Part shown: positions 18,053 to 26,359 of the stretch, in pieces | Layout of the letters: each line of letters opens with the position of its first letter | How positions within the stretch are numbered: the first letter of the stretch is position 1 | Assembly: GCF_001553265.1 (NCBI RefSeq) | Contig: NZ_KQ960590.1 | Coordinates: 1-64,000 of the forward strand | DNA: 64,000 bases | Reading direction: 5' to 3' | From: Prevotella sp. DNF00663 | GTDB taxonomy: Bacteria; Bacteroidota; Bacteroidia; Bacteroidales; Bacteroidaceae | Translations under genes and position numbers: made by a program | The notes under the pieces: generated by a model | What the model was told of the DNA's origin: nothing | The model's input: the letters and a program-made list of their open reading frames with translations, nothing else | Database searches by the model: none

Positions 18053-19525
18053 ATGAAACGTACCATCTCATACCTATTATATATACTCACCATCATGCTG
18101 ATGACGAGTTGCACCGACACCCCGAAAAATGCCCAAAAGGTAGATAAACTACCGACCATCTTCCCCGATTACGTAGGCGTAACCATCCCTGTAGACATTG
18201 CACCCATGAACTTCGACTACACTGGAGGGACTTACGATGCTCTCAACATCGTTGTCAAAGGTTCGAAAAGCGGTGAAATAAACGAGAGCGGAAATGCCAT
18301 AGACTTCGACATAGACGAATGGCACAACCTGCTCAAAGCAAACCGTGGGGGCAGCCTCAACTTCACGTTGAGCGTGAAAACCGATGGACAATGGACACAA
18401 TACAAGAGTTTCAAGATGTACGTAAGCAAACATGCGCTCGACGAGTGGGGACTCACCTATCGTCGCATTGCACCGGGATTTGAGATCTATAGCAAGATGG
18501 GACTGTATCAACGCAACCTCTCCAACTTCGACGAAGAGCCTATCATCGAGAACACGACCGTTCCCGGAGCATGCCTCAACTGCCACACTTCCAATGGCAC
18601 CAACCCTTCCCAATTCACCTTCCACGTTCGTGGAAGCCACGGAGCAACACTCATTTCCATCAATGGCAAGCGCGAATGGCTCAAAGCCAAAAGCGATACG
18701 CTGCATGGTTCGATGGTATATCCTTATTGGCATCCGTCGGGTCAATACTGCGCCTACAGCACCAACCAAACCCACCAAAGCTTCCATACCGTACGAAGCG
18801 AGCGTATAGAAGTGTTTGATCAAGCCTCCGATATCTTTGTCTACAAGCCTTCCACCCACGAATTATTACTCGACACGCTCGTCATGACCGACTCTCATTA
18901 CGAGACATATCCCGTATTTTCGCCCAACGGACGCACGCTCTACTTCTGTTCTTCGGTAGCTCATCCCATTCCCGGAGGCTACAAACAGATACGTTATAAT
19001 ATATGTAAGGTAGCTTTCGACCCTGCTACAGGTAAGTTAGGGCAACGTGTCGACACGATCTTCAATGCTCGACAAATGGGCAAAAGCGCCACTCATCCGC
19101 GTCCATCTTACGATGGTCGATACATCATGTTTACCATGGCCGACTACGGGTGCTTCCCCATTTGGCACCATGAGGCCGATAATTGGCTGCTCGATTTACA
19201 CACAGGCAAGGCTCAACCATTGACTGTTACCAACAGCCGCAACACCGATTCATACCACAACTGGACGCGTAATTCGCATTGGTTTGTATTTACAAGCCGG
19301 CGCGGTGACGGTCTTTACACACGTCTATACATCAGTAGTATCGACGACAAAGGCCGTGCCACCAAACCATTCTTACTTCCCCAGCGCCATCCGGCTCAAT
19401 ATTATGACCGCTTATTCGACTCTTACAACACGCCCGACTTCACCCTTCGTCCTGTAGAGTTCAATGCTCGCGAGGCTGCCAAAGAGATTTCCAGCGATGA
19501 AAGAGTCGTAACGAAAGCGAGATAA
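18053..19525 (+). CDS. TolB-like beta-propeller lipoprotein with a CxxCH heme motif
   Basis: The 490-residue protein has a lipoprotein signal with Cys20 (MTSC). An N-terminal beta domain (about 35-125) is followed by ACLNCHTS (Cys174, Cys177, His178), the covalent heme-c attachment motif. From about 190, PD40/TolB-type blades follow (YPYWHPSGQYCAYSTNQT, YPVFSPNGRTLYFCSS, HPRPSYDGRYIMFTMAD). Related Bacteroidetes proteins are sometimes labelled cytochrome c biogenesis proteins, with little evidence. The cytochrome maturation machinery is not in the window, so heme attachment is a prediction. Last gene of the operon that starts near ddl. Confidence 0.7.
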   Translation: MKRTISYLLYILTIMLMTSCTDTPKNAQKVDKLPTIFPDYVGVTIPVDIAPMNFDYTGGTYDALNIVVKGSKSGEINESGNAIDFDIDEWHNLLKANRGGSLNFTLSVKTDGQWTQYKSFKMYVSKHALDEWGLTYRRIAPGFEIYSKMGLYQRNLSNFDEEPIIENTTVPGACLNCHTSNGTNPSQFTFHVRGSHGATLISINGKREWLKAKSDTLHGSMVYPYWHPSGQYCAYSTNQTHQSFHTVRSERIEVFDQASDIFVYKPSTHELLLDTLVMTDSHYETYPVFSPNGRTLYFCSSVAHPIPGGYKQIRYNICKVAFDPATGKLGQRVDTIFNARQMGKSATHPRPSYDGRYIMFTMADYGCFPIWHHEADNWLLDLHTGKAQPLTVTNSRNTDSYHNWTRNSHWFVFTSRRGDGLYTRLYISSIDDKGRATKPFLLPQRHPAQYYDRLFDSYNTPDFTLRPVEFNAREAAKEISSDERVVTKAR

Positions 19526-19529
19526 AGGC

Positions 19530-19850
19530 CTATTTTATCCGTTTCAGTTCCAACATCCAAAAGTTCATAGCTTCCTCGTTCTTAATCTTTTTGGCATGTA
19601 AGGATAAAGTTGTAGCACCTTTAGATAGGTTTATCTTGCCTACGAAACAAGGAGCAAAGCCTTTCGTATAAGACTCTTCTCTAGGAACTCGGTCTAAATC
19701 TGCACCGAGCATAGGCTGGTCATTTACTTGATTCAATGTACCTAGAGTACACAACAACACGGTATTATTTCTCATACAACTTAAAGTCTACTTCATCAAT
19801 ATTATAAATCTTTCCCACCCTAACTTTTAGCGGAAAGAATTAAAGTCTCT
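19530..19850 (-). pseudogene. C-terminal remnant of a lost gene, sulfatase- or fucosidase-like tail
   Basis: The minus frame 19775-19530 encodes ADLDRVPREESYTKGF, VGKINLSKGATTLSLHAKKI and a final FWMLELKRIK. This pattern resembles the beta-rich C-terminal tail of some Bacteroidetes sulfatases and fucosidases. Upstream, other frames continue with short fragments (GKIYNIDEVDFKLYEK at about 19820-19770; LILSAK near 19840) broken by stops and frameshifts. No start, promoter or N-terminal part is present. The identity is a guess from pattern; that it is a decayed gene end is more secure. Confidence 0.4.
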
Positions 19851-19884
19851 CGTGCCTTATTTGTAAATTAGTAATTGTAGTAAT

Positions 19885-19919
19885 CTGATCATCATCAGAA
19901 CTCATGAATGACATTCATG
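19885..19919. other. Two adjacent perfect dyads in a gene-poor stretch
   Basis: CTGATcatcATCAG (19885-19898) and CATGAATGaCATTCATG (19903-19919) lie side by side. The stretch 19851-20154 otherwise shows no gene. They may be protein-binding sites or chance remains of the decayed region. Confidence 0.35.
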
Positions 19920-20154
19920 TGAACAAAAGTAGAAGAAGTATCCGACCTATCCAAGTGCTTAAGCGTTAAAAGTCGCTAAAGCTACTGTACAGACAGCTAG
20001 TCAGAAAGTATCATTTTCCACTTTGAGACCTCATCTCTCACGCTCGCAAGAAAAACCTAATGGCAAGTAGTATATAGCAATTAGTAAGCATGAAGCACAA
20101 TGCTACGAACTCACTTAACAACTTATAAACTAAAAGACTTACAAACTAAAACCG

Positions 20155-20376
20155 AAACTCGTCTACTTGTAAACTTAAAACCTCGTTTACTTGTCTACTT
20201 GTTTACCTGTCTACTAAAACGATTGGGTCGGGGTGGGGCCATTGCAAAGCTTCTCCAGCATCGCTGCCTAGCCACTTCAGCAATGCTGCAAAGACTAGGC
20301 AGCAACGCTGAGTCGACCTTGCAGTAAGCTGATAGACAAGTAAACGAATTTACAAGTTGGCGAGTTGACAAGTTAA
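20155..20376 (+). repeat. Mosaic intergenic repeat, copy C
   Basis: The longest copy, with CTACTTGT/GTAAAC-type blocks on both sides (20155-20220 and 20328-20376) around the GC-rich core (20221-20327), which has CAGCATCGCTG, CAGCAATGCTG and CAGCAACGCTG. Its left half aligns with the reverse complement of copy B. Confidence 0.78.
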
Positions 20377-20513
20377 TAAACACCATACTCCATATTGAAA
20401 TGCTAGACAAAAGACACGAGGATTCTTGATTTATTTATATTTTTTTGTGTTTTTTATGTAAAATATCAACCATTCCACTCCCATCTCTTGCATAAAAAAC
20501 AATTTATTATTTA

Positions 20514-20521
20514 TACATTTG
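20514..20521 (+). promoter_or_regulatory. -7 box before the small lipocalin-like lipoprotein gene
   Basis: TACATTTG matches TAnnTTTG, 65 bases before the start codon. A TTG at 20488-20490 is 23 bases upstream, slightly far for a -33 box. Confidence 0.55.
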
Positions 20522-20586
20522 CAGCCGAAAACCAGAACTATCTGAGACGAATCCAAATAGTATTTAACCAAACATTTACAACAACA

Positions 20587-21024
20587 ATGAAAAGAAATCT
20601 TTATTTATGCGTTGCAATGCTTTTACTTGCAACATGTTTTATGTTCTCTTCTTGCGACAAAGCCGGCTACGATCTACCCGAAAACACCAAAGAACTATTA
20701 ATGGGTACATGGCAAACCGTATGGGAAGAATCTGAACTTATATCGGAAGGAGAGAAAGAACCTACCAAAGAAAGTCACGAATATACGAAGTATGTGTATA
20801 CTTTTAACACAGATGGCTTCGGAAGTTCTCTCAACAAACTCAATGGTACCCCGGCAAAAATGAAGTGGAGTTTAGCCAAAGACCAACTCACTTGCGAAGC
20901 TGAGAATATTAAAGAAAAGTTTACTATAGTTGAGATTACTGAAACGAAACTTATACTACAATTGAATTTTACAGGTAAATTGAAAGGTTGGGTACGCTAT
21001 ACATTAAAGAAAGCAGGTAAATAA
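20587..21024 (+). CDS. Small lipocalin-like lipoprotein
   Basis: The 145-residue product has a lipoprotein signal with Cys23 (FSSC). The mature part begins LLMGTWQTVWEESE and continues with YVYTFNTDGFGSS, KMKWSLAKDQLTCEAE and a final WVRYTLKK, typical of the lipocalin-like single-domain lipoproteins common in Bacteroidales, which fold as a small beta barrel. The start at 20587 is set by the signal peptide; the frame is open upstream but without one. Ligand and role unknown. It is a single-gene unit between a promoter and a terminator. Confidence 0.75.
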   Translation: MKRNLYLCVAMLLLATCFMFSSCDKAGYDLPENTKELLMGTWQTVWEESELISEGEKEPTKESHEYTKYVYTFNTDGFGSSLNKLNGTPAKMKWSLAKDQLTCEAENIKEKFTIVEITETKLILQLNFTGKLKGWVRYTLKKAGK

Positions 21025-21049
21025 TACGAACTCAACAAACTCTCATACA

Positions 21050-21094
21050 CAAACCGGGGACAGGCTTAGCATTCGCCAGACTGCCCCCGGTTTG
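21050..21094. terminator. Terminator hairpin between convergent genes
   Basis: CAAACCGGGG (21050-21059) pairs with CCCCGGTTTG (21085-21094). It lies between the small lipoprotein gene and the alpha-galactosidase gene, which converge here. Confidence 0.65.
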
Positions 21095-21127
21095 TGATAG
21101 ATATAGCCCATCAGGCTATTAAAGAAT

Positions 21128-23311
21128 TTATTCTGCGCTGAGTTCTATGACTCTACTACGCATGTCGCCGGCCGTAAAAGCATGGAGACCTATGTTCATT
21201 AAGAAGTCGCCCGAATAGACGTTGCCGTTCTCCGGCAACGAACTTTTGGCTCCGGGCATTAGGTTGATTTCCTCTATCCGGTACCTCTTAACCGGGTCTA
21301 AGCCTTGAAGTTTCACCGTCACCAACTTCTCTTCATAGCGTGGATGGATGTCGTAGCTGAACAACACAGCCTTGTTCTTCGCCTCATTCACATAGTTTAC
21401 AGCCATATGGTTGCCCTCGTAGGGCGATACCAAACGATATTGTGCCCCATCCATAATTGCTGGTTGCAAGCGGTTCCAATTCTTCACAGCTCCTTGACAG
21501 AATGCCAACTCATCAGCACTCAGGTGTTGTAAACCTATATCAAAACCGAGTTTACACATCGAAGCCACATCGGTGCGAAACTTGACACTGGCACGTTTAT
21601 TCCAGTCGGTGACGTGTGCACACATCGCTTTGACCGGATAGAACTGCGAAAATCCCCACTGTATATATAGACGTTCAACCGGATCGGTATCGTCTGAACA
21701 CCAAAATTCTGAGAAATACTTCAATGCTTCGTAGTCATTACGGCCACCACCACCCGAACAAAGCATCAACGTGACGTTGGGATACTTGGCTCTTACTCGG
21801 TCACAAACCTTATATAGGCCACGCACATAGTCCACGTAAAGGTTGTTTTGATTCTTGGTGTAGTGCGAGAATATATTGGTAATAGGCGAGTTGCAGTCCC
21901 ACTTAAAGAAAGTAACATCGGGATTTTCTGTCATGATACGGTCTATAACACCGAACACATGGTCTTGAACCTTCGGATTACTGAGGTCAAGTACCAATTG
22001 ATGACGGTAATAATAAGGTTCACGGTTGGGCTGTGTAAAAGCCCAATCGGGGTGTTTCTCAAAGAGTTCGCTTTTGGGATTGACCATCTCCGGTTCTATC
22101 CAGATACCGAACTTAACCCCTGTTTCCTTGGCCGCTTTGACCAAAGCAGGGACACCACCGGGCAACTTGCTACGGTTAACTTCCCAATCACCCAAGCCAG
22201 CACGGTCGTCATTACGCGGATATTTATTGGCAAACCAACCGTCATCGAGTAAGAACAAGTCTACACCCAAAGTCTTAGCCTCTTTCATCAGAGCTGCCAA
22301 TTTCTCTTGGTCAAAACTGAAATAGGTATTCTCCCAGTTGTTGAGCAGACTCATACGTGGCTCCTGTCCTTTATGAAGTTGATATTGACGTGCCCAATTA
22401 TGCAAGTTCCGACTGCCTTGCCCCACACCGTTGGTACTCAAAGTGAAGATGAATTCGGGAGTCTTAAACGTCGTCTTGGGTTGCAACTCATATTCCGAAG
22501 CATACGGATTGATACCTGATATAACACGCAAGACACCGGAGTTGTCTATCTCAAAAGTAAAGCGGAAGTTACCTGTCCAGCCCAATGTACCGAGCAAAAC
22601 CGTCCCATGGCGCTCGTTGGCAGGTTCGTCTAGCCCTACTTCGAAGAGTGGTTGCATGAACATATTAGCACGTGTGCCGAGTTTAGTATCTATTACTTTC
22701 TTACCGGGCAAAAGCTGTTGTGTAGCCTGTTGCGCCTCTTTAGCCCAGTCGCTGCTAAACTGTGTCAAATAGTATTTGTTGTTGAGATACAACATGGCCG
22801 AAGCATACTGTTGCATCTTGATGCTTCGCTTCTCTTCATGGCGTATCTCGGCCCACTGTTTGATGACATTCTCCTTGGGATAAGCCACATAGTGTAACGT
22901 CACATAGACCGGATACTTGTTATCTTTCAGATTGAAGATATACTCCGTTCCACCTTTTACACTCTTCTCTGTGGCCGACTGGAAATACAAATACGTTGTG
23001 GCATTGCCATCGGCATGCATAATACCCAAAGCCGGCTCATAATAATCCTCTGCTCCAGAACAGTGATAAGCTTCCCAACCATCCACATTTGTCGCACCAA
23101 CACGCCCTGCTCCCACTCGATAAGAGATTTTAGAAGCCTCGTCGGCAAACTTCAATTTCTTACCAAGATAGGTTTGATAGAGTCGTCCATTGTCTCCTAC
23201 CTGCAACACAAGGTCGGTTTCGTCTGTACTGACTCGATAAGTCTTGTTGTCGGCAGCCATAGCTGTCGACATACTCATCAAGGCTATAAAGGCCAACAAG
23301 AGTTTCTTCAT
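21128..23311 (-). CDS. Exported GH36 alpha-galactosidase
   Basis: The enzyme releases terminal alpha-galactose from oligosaccharides. The 727-residue product has a signal peptide (about 1-20), a beta-sandwich N-terminal part, and the (beta/alpha)8 domain with DLFLLDDGWF (351-360), GIWIEPEMVNPKSEL, FFKWDCN (nucleophile Asp472) and CSGGGGRNDY with FWCSDDTDPVERL (acid/base Asp near 540). The C-terminal beta domain is complete. Start at 23311 places the signal at the N-terminus; an upstream Met adds seven charged residues. No other galactan or raffinose gene is adjacent. It has a consensus promoter of its own and is probably monocistronic, periplasmic or surface located. Confidence 0.93.
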   Translation of the reverse strand: MKKLLLAFIALMSMSTAMAADNKTYRVSTDETDLVLQVGDNGRLYQTYLGKKLKFADEASKISYRVGAGRVGATNVDGWEAYHCSGAEDYYEPALGIMHADGNATTYLYFQSATEKSVKGGTEYIFNLKDNKYPVYVTLHYVAYPKENVIKQWAEIRHEEKRSIKMQQYASAMLYLNNKYYLTQFSSDWAKEAQQATQQLLPGKKVIDTKLGTRANMFMQPLFEVGLDEPANERHGTVLLGTLGWTGNFRFTFEIDNSGVLRVISGINPYASEYELQPKTTFKTPEFIFTLSTNGVGQGSRNLHNWARQYQLHKGQEPRMSLLNNWENTYFSFDQEKLAALMKEAKTLGVDLFLLDDGWFANKYPRNDDRAGLGDWEVNRSKLPGGVPALVKAAKETGVKFGIWIEPEMVNPKSELFEKHPDWAFTQPNREPYYYRHQLVLDLSNPKVQDHVFGVIDRIMTENPDVTFFKWDCNSPITNIFSHYTKNQNNLYVDYVRGLYKVCDRVRAKYPNVTLMLCSGGGGRNDYEALKYFSEFWCSDDTDPVERLYIQWGFSQFYPVKAMCAHVTDWNKRASVKFRTDVASMCKLGFDIGLQHLSADELAFCQGAVKNWNRLQPAIMDGAQYRLVSPYEGNHMAVNYVNEAKNKAVLFSYDIHPRYEEKLVTVKLQGLDPVKRYRIEEINLMPGAKSSLPENGNVYSGDFLMNIGLHAFTAGDMRSRVIELSAE

Positions 23312-23383
23312 ATATTTATATTTGTTTTTCATTTTGCTGATAAATGGTATGCATCGTTTAAACGATAGTTAGAAAAACCATCA

Positions 23384-23415
23384 CAAAGATAAGAAGTTTG
23401 TTGAAATAAAGCAAA
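23384..23415 (-). promoter_or_regulatory. Promoter of the GH36 gene
   Basis: On the minus strand TTTG (23415-23412), 20 bases, then TATCTTTG (23391-23384), an exact Bacteroidetes promoter 73 bases before the start. Confidence 0.78.
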
Positions 23416-23540
23416 CTCAAATAGAGTTTAAAATCACTTTAATACTGTCTATCAACACATAATAACCAAGAGCCACTACAATACCTAAAACAGATAATAG
23501 AAGACACATAAGGCATCACTTAAATCATCGTTTTTAGGTA

Positions 23541-23571
23541 TTGTAACCCTTGTAAAACACTGTTAATTTTG
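23541..23571 (+). promoter_or_regulatory. Promoter of the LRR lipoprotein gene
   Basis: TTG at 23541-23543, 20 bases, then TAATTTTG at 23564-23571, 85 bases before the start codon. Confidence 0.65.
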
Positions 23572-23656
23572 CATTGATATTTTGGAAGCATCCAAATGCA
23601 TACAGATAAATAGTAATATTTAAAATCAAATTTACACACAATTAATTCAAAAGATT

Positions 23657-25357
23657 ATGAACAAGTCCTCTATTGTAGCTGGTTTCATGGCTATTTTATC
23701 TTCGGTTGTTTTGCTCTCTTGCAGCAAAGACGATATCAAACCGGGAAATGTGGAAGAAGGACAACCACAGAATCTAACGTCGTGCATCAAAGAAGAGGTG
23801 GCCTTAATTCGCCAAATTGCAGCAGCCAATAATATTGAAGCCGATTTCAAATCAGATAATCCTACAGAATGGGAGCGCAAAAATCTGACCATCGTATGGG
23901 AAGAAACTAAAGGCACCACAGGCTCTTCTATCTATCGTGTCAAGGAGTTGCGTAGCGGAAAAAGCAAAGATGGTGGTATCAAGTCGCTGGTACTCAACGA
24001 TGAAAAGAATAATTTCCAACACCTACAGCGTATCGTCCTCAACTCGGCAGCATTGAAAGAGGTGAACTTGGCACATGCTCCGGCATTGCGAACATTGCTT
24101 ATTGACGGTACGAGCACAGGCGCTACAGCTTTACAAAAAATCTCTTTACACGACCTAGCTGTACTCGATTCTCTGGAGTTGCAGAACCTTTTGGCGCTCG
24201 AAACGACCAGCGAAGACAACGGATTCAACATCTACGTGAACTATAACTATCCGAAATTATCTTACCTACACATCAAGAACACGGGTATTAAAAACCTGAC
24301 TGTTGACCCCGAAAATCCTCTGAAAGAACTAAAGTTGGAAGATAATAAGATGTTGACGACACTTACACTTGCCACCACAAAGCTGGAAAACCTCTCGTTT
24401 GAAGCTAAGGATTATCCTGTATTGGAAAGTTTAAACCTTAGAAAATTAGACAAAAACTCAAGCAACACTGTCAATATTGCCGGTCTAACCAAGCTTACCT
24501 ATACTAACATCAACAATTGTGAGTCAGTAAAAGGTATCAACGTTGACAATTGTAATAATCTGAAAGAGTTGACCGTATGCAACTGTAACCTGAAAGGAGA
24601 GACCTGTAAACTTGGCAATTTACCTAATCTCAAAGTACTCGACTTGAATGGTAACCAAATAGAAAGCATTGACCTTTCGGCCTTGAAGAGTGTAACCAAC
24701 CTAAAATTAGCACACAACAACCTAGCTTCTAGCGACCAATTCAAGTTGCCGAAAATGGTAATCGACCTTGAATTACAAGGCAACGAGAAACTTATTAAAG
24801 CAGATTTCACACCTTATAAGCAGATAGAATTGATTAATCTGAAAGGTACTAAGAAAGGAGCGGAAAACTACAATAAAGATACTCCTAATCCACTATCAGA
24901 GATCAATCTGAAAGGTCTTACCAATCTGAAACGTCTCATTGCTACCAACAACTCATTGAAATCAATCTTTGATGGTACCGAAGTATTCGAGAAACTAGAG
25001 GCATTGGAAGTAGAATTCAACGGCATAGACCCTATTGGAATGATGAATATAGCCAAAGCCATTGAGGATATTAGAGTAAGAGTTTCGGCCAATTTCCAGA
25101 CCTATGAAGTGACACTCAACGGCAGAACTATTGACTATACGACCGTAGCTAGTTATCTAGACGATAAAAGAGATGAATTAGAAGTAACCGTCAAAGATCA
25201 AGATAGTAAAGAGGTATCGACCGATTGCTACGATTTGAAAGACGGTCTGCTGACTTTCAAAAAGCCCGGTACATATAAATTATACGTTGGCGGATTCAGG
25301 AGAGTGGTTGATGGTATGTATACAACATTAGATTCCAAGGTCTTTACAGTCAAATAA
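23657..25357 (+). CDS. Leucine-rich-repeat surface lipoprotein
   Basis: The 566-residue protein has a lipoprotein signal with Cys22 (VVLLSC). Residues about 100-470 contain irregular LRRs of about 20-24 residues, for example LKELTVCNCNLKGETCKLGN, LPNLKVLDLNGNQIESIDLS, LKSVTNLKLAHNNL and LTNLKRLIATNNSLKSI. A C-terminal Ig-like domain follows (DELEVTVKDQDSKEV to the end). LRR lipoproteins of oral Bacteroidales take part in adhesion, but no substrate can be read here. It stands alone between a promoter and a hairpin. The internal repeats are not identical at DNA level. Confidence 0.82.
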   Translation: MNKSSIVAGFMAILSSVVLLSCSKDDIKPGNVEEGQPQNLTSCIKEEVALIRQIAAANNIEADFKSDNPTEWERKNLTIVWEETKGTTGSSIYRVKELRSGKSKDGGIKSLVLNDEKNNFQHLQRIVLNSAALKEVNLAHAPALRTLLIDGTSTGATALQKISLHDLAVLDSLELQNLLALETTSEDNGFNIYVNYNYPKLSYLHIKNTGIKNLTVDPENPLKELKLEDNKMLTTLTLATTKLENLSFEAKDYPVLESLNLRKLDKNSSNTVNIAGLTKLTYTNINNCESVKGINVDNCNNLKELTVCNCNLKGETCKLGNLPNLKVLDLNGNQIESIDLSALKSVTNLKLAHNNLASSDQFKLPKMVIDLELQGNEKLIKADFTPYKQIELINLKGTKKGAENYNKDTPNPLSEINLKGLTNLKRLIATNNSLKSIFDGTEVFEKLEALEVEFNGIDPIGMMNIAKAIEDIRVRVSANFQTYEVTLNGRTIDYTTVASYLDDKRDELEVTVKDQDSKEVSTDCYDLKDGLLTFKKPGTYKLYVGGFRRVVDGMYTTLDSKVFTVK

Positions 25358-25408
25358 TTGAGAACTGAAATATATAATCAGCGGAAATCAACATCAATAA
25401 AAAGAAAC

Positions 25409-25433
25409 GGGAGAAAGTCCCCGACTTTCTCCC
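25409..25433 (+). terminator. Hairpin between the LRR gene and the chelatase operon
   Basis: GGGAGAAAGTC (25409-25419) and GACTTTCTCCC (25423-25433) form a perfect 11-base stem with a CCC loop. A T run comes only about 12 bases later. Confidence 0.65.
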
Positions 25434-25457
25434 ATCAAATTACATTTTTTATATATA

Positions 25458-26348
25458 ATGAACACAAAAACAAGATTACTGACTACACTCTTCCTCTGTG
25501 TATCCATATTCTGCCAAGCCAAAAAGGCGTTGCTAGTCATCGCACATGGCTCACCTAATCCTACATGGAACAAGCCGGCGATTGACTTAGAAAGCAGAGT
25601 AAGCGACACACTCAAGGCTCGTGGCATCAAAGACTTCGCTATTGTGCGCACGGCTTTGATGGAGTATACACACCCAAACATAAGTGAAGTGGTGAAAGAC
25701 TTGGAACGTGAGCAAGTGGATACCATCTTCGCCATGCCCATATTCATCTGTCCTTCATCGCATACAGAAGAGGATATACCCAATCTTCTCGGCCATAAAT
25801 ACAACTCATATATAAGAGAAGGATTGGTAGAAGAGCATGCAGAGTTTGTCAAGACCCGCATCCCTATCACCATGGGGCCGACCTTTATGTTCAGCGATGT
25901 GTGCGAAAAGATTACACTTCACAACGTACAACAACTCTCAAAGAATCCTAAAGACGAGGCACTCATCATCCTTGCACACGGCGACGAAGCCTATATGCCC
26001 TTTTGGAAAGAACTGATAGAAAGTATAGATAGTAAGGTACGACGCGGTATGGGCTTCGATTACAGCAACCATGCATTCGTAGAAATGGGACAAGAGTTTG
26101 TAAAAGACGCACTGCCTATCATCAAAGAAGCTGCCAAACACAAGAAACGCATCATCTTACAAGGCGTGTATCTCACTTCAGGCATCAAAGGAATGGCACA
26201 ACGTTTCGGCTTAATTAAGGCTGTAGATGAAGCATTAGCCGGTCAAAATGTAGAAGTGGTATATGGCGATAAAGGCTTATTACCCGATGGAGCTGGCGAA
26301 GTGAGCGGGTGGATAGTAGACTGTGCTCAGCAATGGTTGGATAGATAA
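25458..26348 (+). CDS. Exported CbiK-type tetrapyrrole metal chelatase
   Basis: The CbiK fold inserts metal into sirohydrochlorin, and some exported relatives bind or handle heme. The 296-residue protein has an N-terminal signal (about 1-21, FCQA then KK), unlike cytoplasmic CbiK. Motifs are VIAHGSPNP (His30), a likely metal-site His102 in PSSHTEEDIPN, ILAHGDEAYMPFW (His174) and LQGVYLTSGIKGMAQRFG. Cobalamin synthesis genes are absent around it. The TonB receptor gene begins 11 bases downstream. The Porphyromonas gingivalis IhtB/FetB protein is a known exported heme-binding member of this fold, so a role in heme or porphyrin capture is the best guess; the metal and substrate are not shown by sequence. 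Confidence 0.85.
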   Translation: MNTKTRLLTTLFLCVSIFCQAKKALLVIAHGSPNPTWNKPAIDLESRVSDTLKARGIKDFAIVRTALMEYTHPNISEVVKDLEREQVDTIFAMPIFICPSSHTEEDIPNLLGHKYNSYIREGLVEEHAEFVKTRIPITMGPTFMFSDVCEKITLHNVQQLSKNPKDEALIILAHGDEAYMPFWKELIESIDSKVRRGMGFDYSNHAFVEMGQEFVKDALPIIKEAAKHKKRIILQGVYLTSGIKGMAQRFGLIKAVDEALAGQNVEVVYGDKGLLPDGAGEVSGWIVDCAQQWLDR

Positions 26349-26359
26349 ACATATCAAAG

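Noticed and set aside
20100..20327. Open frame across repeat copy C
   Set aside because: Its composition is that of the repeat, and it has no ribosome-binding site.
25358..25457. Cobalamin riboswitch before the CbiK-like gene
   Set aside because: The stretch is short and holds only a perfect hairpin and an AT-rich leader; no B12-box pattern was seen.
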